From: Lepas anatifera
Taxonomy: Eukaryota > Arthropoda > Thecostraca > Lepadidae
DNA: 64,000 nucleotides
Assembly: GCA_034440635.1 (NCBI GenBank)
Contig: JAOTON010002091.1
Coordinates: 1,019,422 to 1,083,421 of the forward strand
Reading direction: 5' to 3'
Part shown: piece after piece, positions 31,798-41,684 of the stretch
Layout of the letters: the number at the start of each line of letters is the position of its first letter
Numbering within the stretch: the first letter of the stretch is position 1
The notes under the pieces: model-generated
What the model saw: the letters and a program-made list of their open reading frames with translations, nothing else
The model's database searches: none
What the model was told of the DNA's origin: nothing
Made by a program: the position numbers and the translations under genes

Positions 31798-32979
31798 GTT
31801 AGGATTGCGCTGAGGTTTGTAGGTACCAATTTCTTATATGAGCAGCGTTGGCCTCTCGTTGATGGTCGGACTCGCTTTCTCCGCTCGGCGGCATTCACGG
31901 TGCCTCCGTAGCCCTTGTACCTGAGATGTTGCTGGTGACGTCTGAGTGGCAGCGCGGGGTGACGTCAGCCTATGGCATCTGATGGCGCTGTCGGGATGCA
32001 TATTAATTGTTGCCGGGCCCATCGAACAGGGGTATTATGTATTGATTGTGCTGGGTCCGGATGGTCAGGCTCGCCAGTAGCTGAGATGTGCTGTAAATTA
32101 GCAAAGTTTGTCTTCTGCTATTGGATACGCCTTCTCGAATCCCCTCCTGAATATCCGGATGTAATCATTTATTTTATTTTCATTTTATTTTTATTTAGCC
32201 GGCATTCTATTTTTCTCTCCCCTGAGTGTTCTTTATACCCCCCGAACCATGTGTTCATTCTCAACATTGCTGTCAATGCATCGAATTTGTGCATAGCTGG
32301 GACCATCTGTGACTGTCGCTGCCCCCTTCCTCGCCATCACCGCATCGAAACATGATGGCCACATTGCGCTCTGACATGGGTGAACTTTTCATGTTTTACC
32401 CTCACGTTATCATCACTCGCTCGTTTGGGCTTTATCGCCATGCCTCATCTCATTTCTGTTTTTGTTTTTGTTTTATCCCAAGTGTACAAGCGTACAATAT
32501 ATGTATGGATGTAAAAGGAACCACATTTTAGTCGTTTTTTCTAAAAAAAGTCATCTTTCGCGATTTGATTTGTCAATTTACCGCCCCCGCGTTGGTTTAT
32601 TGCCCTCCAAAATTTGTTCCTGGATCCGCTGATGGCTCCGTCCCACCAGTGAAATTCAGCGAAGTTGTAGGCTGCATGCTAGATCACATCTCGCCTCTGG
32701 CTTGTATGAAATAAACATTCACACCCTGCTGCACGAACACAATGATTAGCCATGCTTATGTACCCCGTCACTACGGAGATTGCTTACCTCTCAAGATAGA
32801 TTGGTTGATTTGTATTATTGATGGGTAAACTATTCTGCACTGAATGGGACACGCTCAGGGGAGCTAATGCTAATCTGTGGCCATCATCGGCACATTACCG
32901 AGACATATGAAAGATACGCTGATTTATGGGTGCCGGTGGGGGCTTGTTATGATACTTAAATGAAATGCATCAGCAGCCC
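31798..32979. other. Unassigned
   Basis: The open plus frame at 31972-32355 ends in a low-complexity TTTTATTT region and shows no domain. No gene supported. Confidence 0.3.
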
Positions 32980-34322
32980 AAATACCCGCCCCGGTGGGCC
33001 TCCGAGCCACCTTCGCCCTAGTAGGGGGTTCAAACACCCTCAAACACGGCTCTTATGCGGAATAGCGAAAAAAACGCAAAGGCTGTTGGATAGCTCATAC
33101 AAACTCATAAAGAAACTACATCCGTCACTTTTTGGCTCAGACCAATATTGAGGTCTTAACAGACCTATCACAGAAGGTTGCATGTTAGGGTAGTGTTCTT
33201 AGGCTCTAGCGTGTGACAGAGTTGAGCTAGAACCATTTTATAGGCACTATTCGCTTCTTCTTGTCACGGCAAATCGAATGATGTATAATATGACTATGCT
33301 AGGTCAAAACACAAAACGACCTGACCTCAAGTCAGGTCAAGGTCACTTTTCAGCTTAGCATGGTCAATATGCATATCAGTTGAATTGGCATAACAATCCA
33401 AACGTAATGGTATCAACATTTAAGCTGTATCATCATTCCCTGCAAAGTTATTGACCCAAGTTGTTGCCGCCCCGGTAGCTCAGTTGGTGGCGTTGGGCTC
33501 CGGCCCGCTGCTCGAAGCATGCAGTGGCAGTGCATGTGCAGGCTTGGGATCGGTTCCTCTGAGATGCTCCGGCGCTCAATAGTTTACCTGACGTACAGGT
33601 CGGCTGGCAACTGACTGGTGAGAGGGTGACCTGAGCGGGCGGCCGTTCCTGTGATTTGTGGGACGTTAAACTTTGGCTTTTAGATTAATTCTCCATTGAG
33701 GAGCTGCTCGTTCGGGGGTGGGGTCGGTCTCCGTGACAAGTACCTTGATGACTTTAGTGAGACACCGACTCCAGCAGCCGTACTAGCGATTTAACAAAAT
33801 TTATAAAAAAGTATGAAAAATGTTTAGATAGCCCCAGATGACCTCTCAGAGTTCACAGGTAAAAAATTGCAACATGAATCTGGAAAGGGGCCAAATATAG
33901 TATGAATTTGATAATACAAAGGTATTCTCAGCTGTATCTTCACAAATACAGCCCATTTCATGTTTTCCCATGTATTTCCAATAGAAAGGTCATGCTCGGC
34001 ACCTGACCCTAGGTTATCGATATGAAAAATCCCAGAACACATGTTGTATCATTTTGTGAGGGCATTATGTGGTTTAAGTTTCAATTTGATAGATTCACCA
34101 ATTTCTTACTTATGTCACCTTAAACATTTTTAGAGTTGAGGTCACTTGACCTGCACTGGTGACCTGACCTGGGATGACCCAACATTAAAATGTTGTGGAA
34201 AGTTGCGGAATTGATCAAGGATAGAGTTTACCAAGTACGGTAGCGCCTCGCGCCGCCGTTTTTCGTGCCACCTGAAAAACCCGAGGAGATGTTCAAACAT
34301 TCCCCACCGGGGCGAGGGTTAA
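32980..34322 (-). mobile_element. Family G TTAA element carrying a nested SINE
   Basis: Left end ACCCGCCCCGGTGGGCCTCC, right end CCACCGGGGCGAGGGTTAA (TTAA 34319-34322). Without the SINE at 33466-33806 it lines up with 27919-28911: TTATTGACCCAAGT precedes the insertion and GATGACCTCTCAGAGTTCAC follows. This fixes the order: element first, SINE later. Confidence 0.8.
33466..33806 (+). mobile_element. tRNA-derived SINE (family 1), nested
   Basis: Head GCCGCCCCGGTAGCTCAGTT, GGGATCGGTTCCTCTGAGA, GGCAACTGACTGGTGAGAGG, TTTGTGGGACGTTAAAC and tail CACCGACTCCAGCAGC..AAAATTTAT. About 340 bases. It interrupts the family G element. Confidence 0.85.
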
Positions 34323-34640
34323 TACCCACCGCGATGGGCCTCTGAGCTACGTTCGTTTCAGTGGTTGGGGAGGGGGTGGGGTCAAACACACTCCTAAATC
34401 TCGGCTCCTATGCTGGGTAGCCAAAAAACGTGAAAGCTGTTGGATAGCTTATGCAAATTCATAACGAGCTGCATCGGCTACCTTTTCTGCTCAAGTCAAT
34501 ATCAAGGTCATAACAGGTCAAATAAGGTGGCATGTTAGATAAGAGTTTCTGGGGGCTAGCGTCTGACAGAGGTGAGTTAAAATCCTTTTTAGGCACCATT
34601 CGCTTCCTCTTGTTACGGCAAATCGAATGATGTATGCTGT
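34319..34640 (-). mobile_element. Family G element, partial, sharing a TTAA with its neighbour
   Basis: Begins TTAATACCCACCGCGATGGG at the TTAA that ends the previous copy, includes the AGCTGTTGGATAGCTTATGC and CTTGTTACGGCAAATCGAAT boxes, and stops near 34640. Two elements head-to-tail on one TTAA suggest insertion beside an existing end. Confidence 0.7.
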
Positions 34641-34863
34641 GTTATACATTTGTAAAGAATAATCTTCGTAATTGATTGGAACCAATGTCCAGCTAGTTTG
34701 TGTTCTAAACGGATGAACGCAGAGTCTGGAAGTAAACAAGAGCCACTCGTGTTGTAGTCCAGTCTACCATCTTGCCCCCCAAAAAGTCAACCCTGATATC
34801 GTGCATGTCAGCCCTCCCCAGAGAGGCCAGTACCGCTGCTCGTGTAATCGCTGCCTGTGCGAG

Positions 34864-35717
34864 CTAACACGCGCATTGACGGGGGTGGGTACCCGCCCCC
34901 TCGGTTTTTACGGAGATGGCATAAAAACGGCGGCGCGTAGCGCTGCCGTACTTGGCATACCTTTTCTTTAATCATTTTTACAACTTTTGCGAAAATTTTA
35001 AGGTTAGGTCATCTCAGGTCAGCTCACCAGTACAGGTCAAGTGAAATGACCTAAACAATTTGAGAGAGCATAAGTCGGAACAGGGTGAACGTATCCAATT
35101 GAAACTCATAGCACATAATGGGCCCACCGAGTTCTCTAAAATATGTTCCCGTATTTCTTATATCGATTACTTAAGGTCAGGCACGAGCCTTGACCTACCC
35201 ATTGGAAATGCATGGGAAAAATGGTTTTAACTGAATAACTTAGTGACAGATGGTGATAGAGCGTTTATGTTAACTGCATTAGATTTGCCTTGTCTTTGCA
35301 GTTCTAATGATATGCATATTATCTAATTTGAACTTGACTTGACCCCAGGTCAGATCAAATCCTTAATTTGACCTAGCAAGGTCATATTATCTATCATTTG
35401 ATTTGGCTTGCTGCGAGGATTCATATAGTTCGAACTGCTTTGCGCTATCCTTAATTGTTCAGATGTAATGACCGAAAAACTTCATTTACATCTTATCCCT
35501 AAGACGGCATATTTTGACCTCTAGTGACCTTAAATGTGACCTGAAAACATTGTTCGAATGTTTTCGATCGAGAAGTGGATGGGCTACCCAACGCCGGGCT
35601 ACCGTTTTTCGCTGCCTAGAATGGTTCTCGGGATCTTAGGGGAGGGTCGGGTACCCGCCCCCGCCCCCGCCCCGTCAAAGCGAAGGTGGCTCAGACCCCC
35701 GTCAATGCGCGCGTTAA
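34864..35717 (+). mobile_element. Family G TTAA element (complete)
   Basis: Ends CTAACACGCGCATTGACGGG and CCCCCGTCAATGCGCGCGTT-AA are clear inverted repeats. Inside: CGGCGGCGCGTAGCGCTGCC, AGGTCA cluster at 34997-35055, CATTGGAAATGCATGGGAAA, TGACCT cluster at 35340-35395 and 35515-35545, and CCCGCCCCCGCCCCCGCCCC at 35652. No coding frame. Confidence 0.85.
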
Positions 35718-36710
35718 GCTTCATCCAAGGTCACGTGATATCACGTGGTAACACGTGATATCATGTGGGCCTGGAATAGCTCCAGCTGCAGAAACAGCAA
35801 GGAAGCAGGCGCACAGCAACCGAAAGAAGAGCCTCTTGTCACGAACATGGTTCCAAAATTAGAGCCCCTGGTTATGATATTGCCTCCTGATTTTGAAGCC
35901 AATTCACTCTTTACACCTGTATCTGTGTTGATACCCGGCTCTATACTACAGACCTTTCGGCCTTTAATAAGCCTATTTCGGGTCCTTATTTTCTTCAGTT
36001 GTCGGTACATCCTGACTGAATCTTGGCGAAAACGTCTTTGGGTTGCAAGACGCCTTTAAGGTACGTTCAAAGGGATTCCTCCACGCCTGAGAGACGTCAC
36101 ACGGGCGTGGAGGAATTCCTTCACCTTTGGGCTGTGTGTCAAACTGCTGATAATGGCACTGCCCGCTTACGAATTAGTGAGAATACACGGCAATCAAGTT
36201 TATCCCAAATGCAACAAGTAAGCCTTTTATCTTCGATTCTGGTCCCCTCATTGCAAAATGTTGGACATTTAATCATGCAGTTTGCCTGTTATATGCTATG
36301 AAGTGTGACGTCAGATCCGGTGATCTGCGCTTGCTGTTCAAGGGGGGCTGTTTTGGTTGTTGATATGGTCCTGTCAACCGCGGTGACATAGTGGAATGCA
36401 AGGGGCAATGAGGGGGGGTGGCACTCTCCCCCAATGCTGCTTCCTACTCCACTCCTCTCTCTCCCTCCCTCCACAGGAGGCCAGCCGAACAGCCCGCGAT
36501 AGAATTCGGCTGAAGGTTTCGTCCTCCAAAAGTGGCGCTCCCTGGTCCGGATTGCGCCCCTTTCACAGCTATTTACCCCCCTCCTGCCCGACCGCCGCCA
36601 ATCCTGGATCTGCCTAGAGCAGGAGCAGCAATCTCTCCAACAGCCAGACGCTACGCTGAGAAACACATTTCTCTCGCCAGGTTCTTTTTCTCGCGTTGGT
36701 CGCACTAATT
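35718..36710. other. Unassigned with a short hairpin
   Basis: ACGTGATATCACGTGGTAAC at 35734 is a nest of CACGTG palindromes. GGGATTCCTCCACGCC at 36072 pairs with GGGCGTGGAGGAATTCC at 36103. Open frames across 35745-36059 on both strands show no motif. A GGCGC-type repeat piece lies at 36525-36610. Confidence 0.4.
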
Positions 36711-36889
36711 AATAATTGTTGGGGTTTAACGACGCACTAACTGCCAGGGTCATACGGCGTCGCCAATTCTCACCCTGTTGGAAGGGATTTTGGGGATCAG
36801 ATCGACTTATTCAGAGGCTCCGCCGGGACTTGAACCCGGGACCGGTGGCTTAGAAGACAAGGGTGCTATCCACTAAGCCACCTCATCCC
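36711..36889 (-). mobile_element. tRNA-derived SINE (family 2) with 12-bp target duplication
   Basis: Head GGGATGAGGTGGCTTAG, B box GGGTTCAAGTCCC, tail GTTAAACCCCAACAATTATT. CTCGCGTTGGTC at 36690-36701 is repeated at 36890-36901: a perfect 12-bp duplication. Almost identical to the copy at 27.4 kb, so recently active as a family. Confidence 0.92.
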
Positions 36890-37181
36890 CTCGCGTTGGT
36901 CACGCTGCAGCTCAACTTGATGGAAGGCGGATGAAGAGCAAGAGGGAGCAATAGCCACGACAGAGTTTCATGCCATAGTTGGATCTCTATTGGGTCTCTA
37001 TTTTTTACGGATGATAATTGCGAGAAAATTTGCATCCAATAATCCTAAAAAAACAGAAGCAATGCAATTGGCGAGCCAATATCTTTGCTTCTTATCATAG
37101 AGCCAGCACTTCCTCTTTTTACTGTTACTGTAGTTGACGAAAATAAGAACAACATTTAGTGGTGTTGAGGATGCAATATAG

Positions 37182-37360
37182 CCTTGGGGTTACACGATGC
37201 ACCAATTGAATGCTTAGCTTACATGGCGTCACTAATCCTCAACCGATTGGTAGTGTACAGTTGGAGATAGAAAAGACTTATGCAGAATACCGGCCCGGCA
37301 TTCGAACCGGGGCCAGTGACGTTGCATTCGAATACGTTTCTCCAACGCCACTGCATCGCC
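37182..37360 (-). mobile_element. tRNA-derived SINE, diverged type
   Basis: Minus strand: GCGGCGATGCAGTGGCGTTG head, B box CCCCGGTTCGAATGCCGGG, and the tail TTGGTGCATCGTGTAACCCC. The head differs from family 2 but the tail is alike, so both probably use the same LINE partner. Confidence 0.65.
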
Positions 37361-37387
37361 GCACGACAGAGAACTTAAACTCATCTA

Positions 37388-37407
37388 GCCTAACCTAACC
37401 TAACCTG
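37388..37407. repeat. Short CCTAA run
   Basis: Three CCTAA units plus a partial one. It matches the arthropod-type telomere unit TTAGG but is too short to mean more than chance or an old repair scar. Confidence 0.4.
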
Positions 37408-37487
37408 ACCTTCAACAAGGAAACTAAGAAACTATTTTTCGATAGGAAACTAAGAACACGATACAACATGAGCATCACCACTACAAA

Positions 37488-38606
37488 TCACATCAGTTCG
37501 TTGTACAACTCAAGCCTTATGGCATCTCCGGAGTTGTCGCCGATTGATTTGCTTACTGCTCGACCACCAGGAACCGATCTTCTAGCCAGATGGTTCTCAG
37601 CGCTGCTGCTGATTTTTCCAGTTTGAGGTTTATATCCTCCAGAATCAAGCGGCAGCGAATTTTGGCTGAAGGAACGCACCGGCCTTCTGTAGCGACCCTG
37701 CCAGTTCGCTAGGGTTAGGGCAACCGTGAACGGAGAGGCAACCGAAGCTCTAGATCTGAACATTCCGCCACGTTTGAAATCTGCTGTAGCATCGTTAGTG
37801 TCCATTTCTTGCGCAGGAACTCCGGGTTCGCGTCTCTCGATGGATGTAACTTTCTCTGAGGAGACAGGTTGTCGTCTTGTTGTCTCAGGGAGATCATCCG
37901 CGTCTTGGAGCGAGATGTAGTCTTCTCGTGGGCTCCTTGGTGTTATTCTTGCCTCGAGTTGACTCCACTGTCGCCTTTGCGAACGACCAGACCTAAATAG
38001 ATATTTCAACCACTGGGTGTAGGCTCGCGACAGTAATTCATCATGTTGATTAGCATCCACCAGTTTCAGACGTTTGCCGCTACGCTTTACTCGAGCCACC
38101 TTGGATCTTCTCAGAACCACGTGAGGTTCCAGTGGTCGTTTGAGCATACCGGGTGAACCGGTCGCCCGCCAGGGGGTGGTAAGTGACTGTCCCGAGGTCG
38201 CACTGATTCTGTGCAACAGCGCATCAGAAACCTCCGGCACAGAATGCCCACCGCCGAATGCCTCGCCCAATACCGGTAGAGCCGGCACTACTTCCGGTTG
38301 ATTCTTCGGACTCGCTCGTCTTGGTAGATGTTGCCATAGCGAAGATTCGCCACCAATCCCAGGTGTCCACACCGGGGAAGCAAGCACGGCAAACGATCGG
38401 TACTGACTGCGTTTGGATAGCAACGGTTTCTTAGCAACCAACTTCCGCCAGCGACCCCTGTAGCCTGTCCAAGGTCCTTCAAGCTCGGAGGCTGATGCGT
38501 CAGCGGCGCGCAGGTAGGAGTTGGGAGATCGCAAGTGAAGTTCTGGCAGAGACAAAGTCCCTGCCTTGGCAGCGGAAGGAGCTCCAGCAGGTCGGTCGTG
38601 GACCAA
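37488..38606 (-). CDS. Long open frame of unknown function, possible terminal exon
   Basis: 371 codons without a stop on the minus strand, the longest non-repetitive frame in the window. It is Ser/Arg/Pro-rich and lacks membrane segments. Basic clusters (RRSKVARVKRSGKRLK, about residues 165-180; RSGRSQRRQWSQLEAR, about 207-222) suggest a nuclear or nucleic-acid-binding role at most. I recognise no domain. A TGA lies directly upstream and no ATG occurs before residue 154, so if real it is an internal-to-terminal exon; CTTTGTCTCTGCCAG near 38540 is a usable acceptor. It ends at TGA 37488. No AATAAA within 120 bases downstream. Chance or an old retroelement ORF are alternatives. Confidence 0.28.
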   Translation of the reverse strand: MVHDRPAGAPSAAKAGTLSLPELHLRSPNSYLRAADASASELEGPWTGYRGRWRKLVAKKPLLSKRSQYRSFAVLASPVWTPGIGGESSLWQHLPRRASPKNQPEVVPALPVLGEAFGGGHSVPEVSDALLHRISATSGQSLTTPWRATGSPGMLKRPLEPHVVLRRSKVARVKRSGKRLKLVDANQHDELLSRAYTQWLKYLFRSGRSQRRQWSQLEARITPRSPREDYISLQDADDLPETTRRQPVSSEKVTSIERREPGVPAQEMDTNDATADFKRGGMFRSRASVASPFTVALTLANWQGRYRRPVRSFSQNSLPLDSGGYKPQTGKISSSAENHLARRSVPGGRAVSKSIGDNSGDAIRLELYNELM

Positions 38607-38609
38607 TCA

Positions 38610-39040
38610 CGGCGGGCCGGATGAACCCGCCTCCTGAAACACACCAAGTCGTGTCATCTGGCTGTGGCTTAGGAAACACACGATCGTGTACGCGTACTCG
38701 TGAGAAAAACAGGGGAAATCAAAACGAAGTATCTCCTCTGCGTTGGAAGAACTGCCTCCCAGCGTGTACAACACTTGCTCCTCTCCCTCGATCGGCCCTC
38801 GGCTATCTCCGAAAAAGCCAAGGCGCCCCCTACAAGGCCGATGACCCCCTGAAATGCCGCTTCCCACCCCTTCCCCTCACCCCAGGATGCCAGTATCGGC
38901 GCCCCGGGATACGATTTGGCGCCCACCTGATAATTTTTCCGCCCAAAAGACGCACCCCCGACCATGTGCACCCCCTCCTCCTCAGTAGAAACCCTGTATC
39001 CTCCTATATTTCCGATATAACGTAAAACTCGTATGGTTCC
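38610..39040. other. Unassigned plus GGCGCC-rich repeat
   Basis: 38815-38990 matches the repeat at 29.0-29.3 kb (CCCTGAAATGCCGCTTCC, AGGATGCCAGTATCGGCGCC, CGCCCAAAAGACGCACCC). The rest shows nothing. Confidence 0.5.
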
Positions 39041-39311
39041 TTAACACCTGCACGTGAGAGGAATCTGACACTAACTCGCACTAGAGAGGGGGAGGGCCTG
39101 TTAACTCCCCGTGAGATCTCGGAGACTAAGGGGGTTGAAAAACGCCAGTTGAACTCTGGGTGGGGGCTATAGTGATCGTTATTATAGTTGATAATCATCG
39201 ACCTAGGTCAATATCTTCAAGGGCAAACGAGTTCATAAAAGTCAGTTCTTGGCCGTGCTGGGGGCCTTTCTCTCTCTATCTCTCTCTCTCTCTCTCTCAC
39301 TCCTCACTCAC

Positions 39312-39386
<75 letters not shown>

Positions 39387-39835
39387 CCTTTATTGTGCCT
39401 GTCTCTTACGAGCATTTTCGCACAGAGAAATGACATGTACAGCATTCGATGAGTGATGGTGAATGTCACAACAACTGATACAATTTCTAGACAATACTCA
39501 CAATTTTTCTATCATTTCAATTTTAATCTATCTTAAACGATTCTAGGCCGCGTTTAAGTTCTTCTAAGCTTCCAGAGTCCACGAGAGACTGGGGCAGCTG
39601 GTTCCAAGAGGCGATCGCTGCAGGGTAGAATGAGTCTTTGTATGAATTTACGTAAAGGGAAATGTCATAATCGTAATTATACGGTAAAAGGTCGAGAATA
39701 TGCTAAAAGTGGACCAGGGTCATAGAAGCAAAACCAAAAGGAATACTTTCTAAAATTTTGCGGTGACAGCCACTCAAGGTCATTGGCCTATGACGTCACA
39801 ATATGGCCTATGACGTCACAACATGGCCTCGAATT
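39041..39835 (+). mobile_element. Family H element split by a LINE 3' end
   Basis: Left part 39041-39267 (TTAACACCTGCACGTGAGAG, GAGATCTCGGAGACTAAGGG, ATCGACCTAGGTCAATATCT, TTGGCCGTGCTGGGGGCC). Right part about 39690-39835 (AATATGCTAAAAGTGGACC, GGGTCATAGAAGC, GGCCTATGACGTCACAATAT). The gap is the LINE insertion. The far end is missing. Confidence 0.75.
39268..39690 (-). mobile_element. 5'-truncated LINE 3' end with (GA)n tail
   Basis: The minus strand from about 39655 reads LYVNSYKDSFYPAAIASWNQ, then LPQSLVDSGSLEELKRGLES, the signature C-terminus of CR1/L2/Jockey-type LINE polyproteins, ending in sense near 39540. Then about 150 bases of 3' UTR with a CACAATAAAGGG motif at 39395 and a (GA)n tail, seen on the plus strand as (CT)n at 39271-39391. 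Extreme 5' truncation and simple-repeat tail are normal for such insertions. Confidence 0.85.
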
Positions 39836-40000
39836 GAATTGAAATATCGAATTGAAAATTATACCACCTAATGTGCCCACTGAGTGCTCCAAAAGATGTT
39901 CCGGGATTTTTCATATGGATGACTTAAGGAATTTACGGATCAAGGCCTCCCCAATGGAAATGCATGGGAAAACAGAAATTGGGCTGTATTTGTGTGACGT
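39836..40000 (-). mobile_element. Family G fragment
   Basis: ATGTGCCCACTGAGTGCTCC, AAAGATGTTCCGGGATTTTT and CAATGGAAATGCATGGGAAA match the middle of family G copies (34.0, 35.15 kb). No ends. Confidence 0.6.
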
Positions 40001-40144
40001 CACCTTATTGGACACGCTGCTGCACCACTGCTGTTGTCACCAATATGGGAGATGACAGCATAGGAAGTGACAACATGGGAGGTGACAGCAGTTCAAGCAA
40101 GAACGCGATGGATGGATCAGAGGGAGAACTTAAAAAAACCCGCT

Positions 40145-40321
40145 GATGAATGTTTGGGACTTTTTGATGCACCAACCGCCAAGCCTACATAGCCTCGTCA
40201 AGTTTGTCCCTTTTGAAAGGGTTTCCGGAGAGTCAAATCCCTCCTTGTTCACGGAATCCGCCGGACCTTGAACCTGTGACCCTCGCTTGGAAAGTGAACA
40301 CGCGAACCATTACGCCACCCC
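40145..40321 (-). mobile_element. tRNA-derived SINE (family 2), old copy
   Basis: Minus strand: GGTGGCGTAATGGTTCGCG head (A box), GGGTCACAGGTTCAAGGTCC (B box), tail TTGGTGCATCAAAAAGTCCC. Much diverged. Confidence 0.65.
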
Positions 40322-40418
40322 TAACCCCTTTTGGTTATTTTCTAGGCAAATTGATCAAAACCAGTATGCAGTGGAGAGAAAAAATTGCCCTAGTTACCGC
40401 CGATTCATGAGCAGACTC

Positions 40419-40478
40419 GGTATCAAGGCGCAAGATATCGGTATCAAGGTGCAGGATATCGGTATCAAGGTATAGGAT
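40419..40478 (+). repeat. Three tandem copies of a 21-bp unit
   Basis: GGTATCAAGGTGCAGGATATC repeated three times with few changes (GCGCAAGATATC first, TATAGGATATT last). Confidence 0.85.
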
Positions 40479-40499
40479 ATTACGTCATACACGAACCAG

Positions 40500-41684
40500 A
40501 CGAAACATGACGCGACCGAGACGAAACACCGCGACGCAGAAAAGACCACTGTAAAAAGCTAATGAGTGATTTCAATATCTGAGCACGCCTACGGAAGCTT
40601 ATCATATATGATGGAATTATCATTATTTTATCACTATCACGATCATTATACCACTGTCACTATCGTTGTTATCATCATATCATCCCTGTTATAACATTAT
40701 CCCTGTTGGAAAAAGATAACCAATCAGCTAAAGGGTACATGTCAAGTCTGAGAACATACGTTGCTAGATGCAAGTCATGTTCCAGAACAAAAGAAAACTC
40801 ACTTTTAAGAAAGCAGGCACCCCCGCTTCAAACTCTAACACCCCTATTTGTCTTCATACACTGTGCCTCTTATTGCAGCCGCCCTATCCTCGCAAAACTG
40901 CTCGATCCGCCCTTGATGTGACATCGGATACAAGCTCTGACAACAAATCCTGGCTCACCGGATCGAAGCGAATGCGTCGGCACAGGTGGCGCCAGCGTCG
41001 CCGCTGCTAAGAGTGACGTCATCAGGTGGCCAGCAGCCAGAAGTGATGTTAAGAACCGGCATCGTCTACCAGGCCAGGCAATCATACCCTCTGCCGAGGA
41101 AAAACGGGGTGCGAAGACAATTCTGGAATTGTGTTAGTGTAGAGGCGTGATACATCAGAGGGGTACAAGACCAAGTTGAGTTTTTTTGTACACTTGGGGC
41201 TTTCCACAATATTTCAGCACAGGCCTGGCAGTGTCATGTCTTCGATTTTCTTTTAAACTTTCATTATGGCCAGTCTCCAGTGGGCCGACGAGCCGGCCGG
41301 TCGCGCTCCGCGGCGGCTCCACCCACTGACCTTGACCGTGCCGAGGTCAGTGCTCTCTGTTTGTTGGCTAGTAAATCCGCACCAGTGGTACGATTAAGTT
41401 CTATCGGCGGGAGTTTGCATAATACCTCAAAGGAAAACCAAAAATGTCAGGGGGTTATGACCCGCTTTCGACCGTGTGATTTGGGTTACCTGTCAAGGAC
41501 GGATCCAGCTCAGAGAGCTCTGCGCAACAGAAACGCAATCAGGGTGACCCCAGGTTCAGCGGTGTTAGCAAAGCCCAGTGGTGGATCCAGCGACAAACAG
41601 GCGAGGGACTTCAGACCACAGTAAGGACGAAGATAAAAACATCTGGATCATCAATCAGGACCAGGGAGCCCTTCTAAAAAACCC
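40500..41684. other. Unassigned
   Basis: TATCAC/TATCAT-rich stretch at 40610-40690. Open plus frames at 40768-41010 and 41280-41624 show no domain. The last part may be the decayed endonuclease region of the LINE that follows. Confidence 0.3.

Noticed and set aside
37388..37407. Telomeric end or interstitial telomere
   Set aside because: Only about three CCTAA units; too short to interpret.
39160..39456. Ser-Leu-rich frames
   Set aside because: Translation of the (CT)n tract, which is the tail of a minus-strand LINE.
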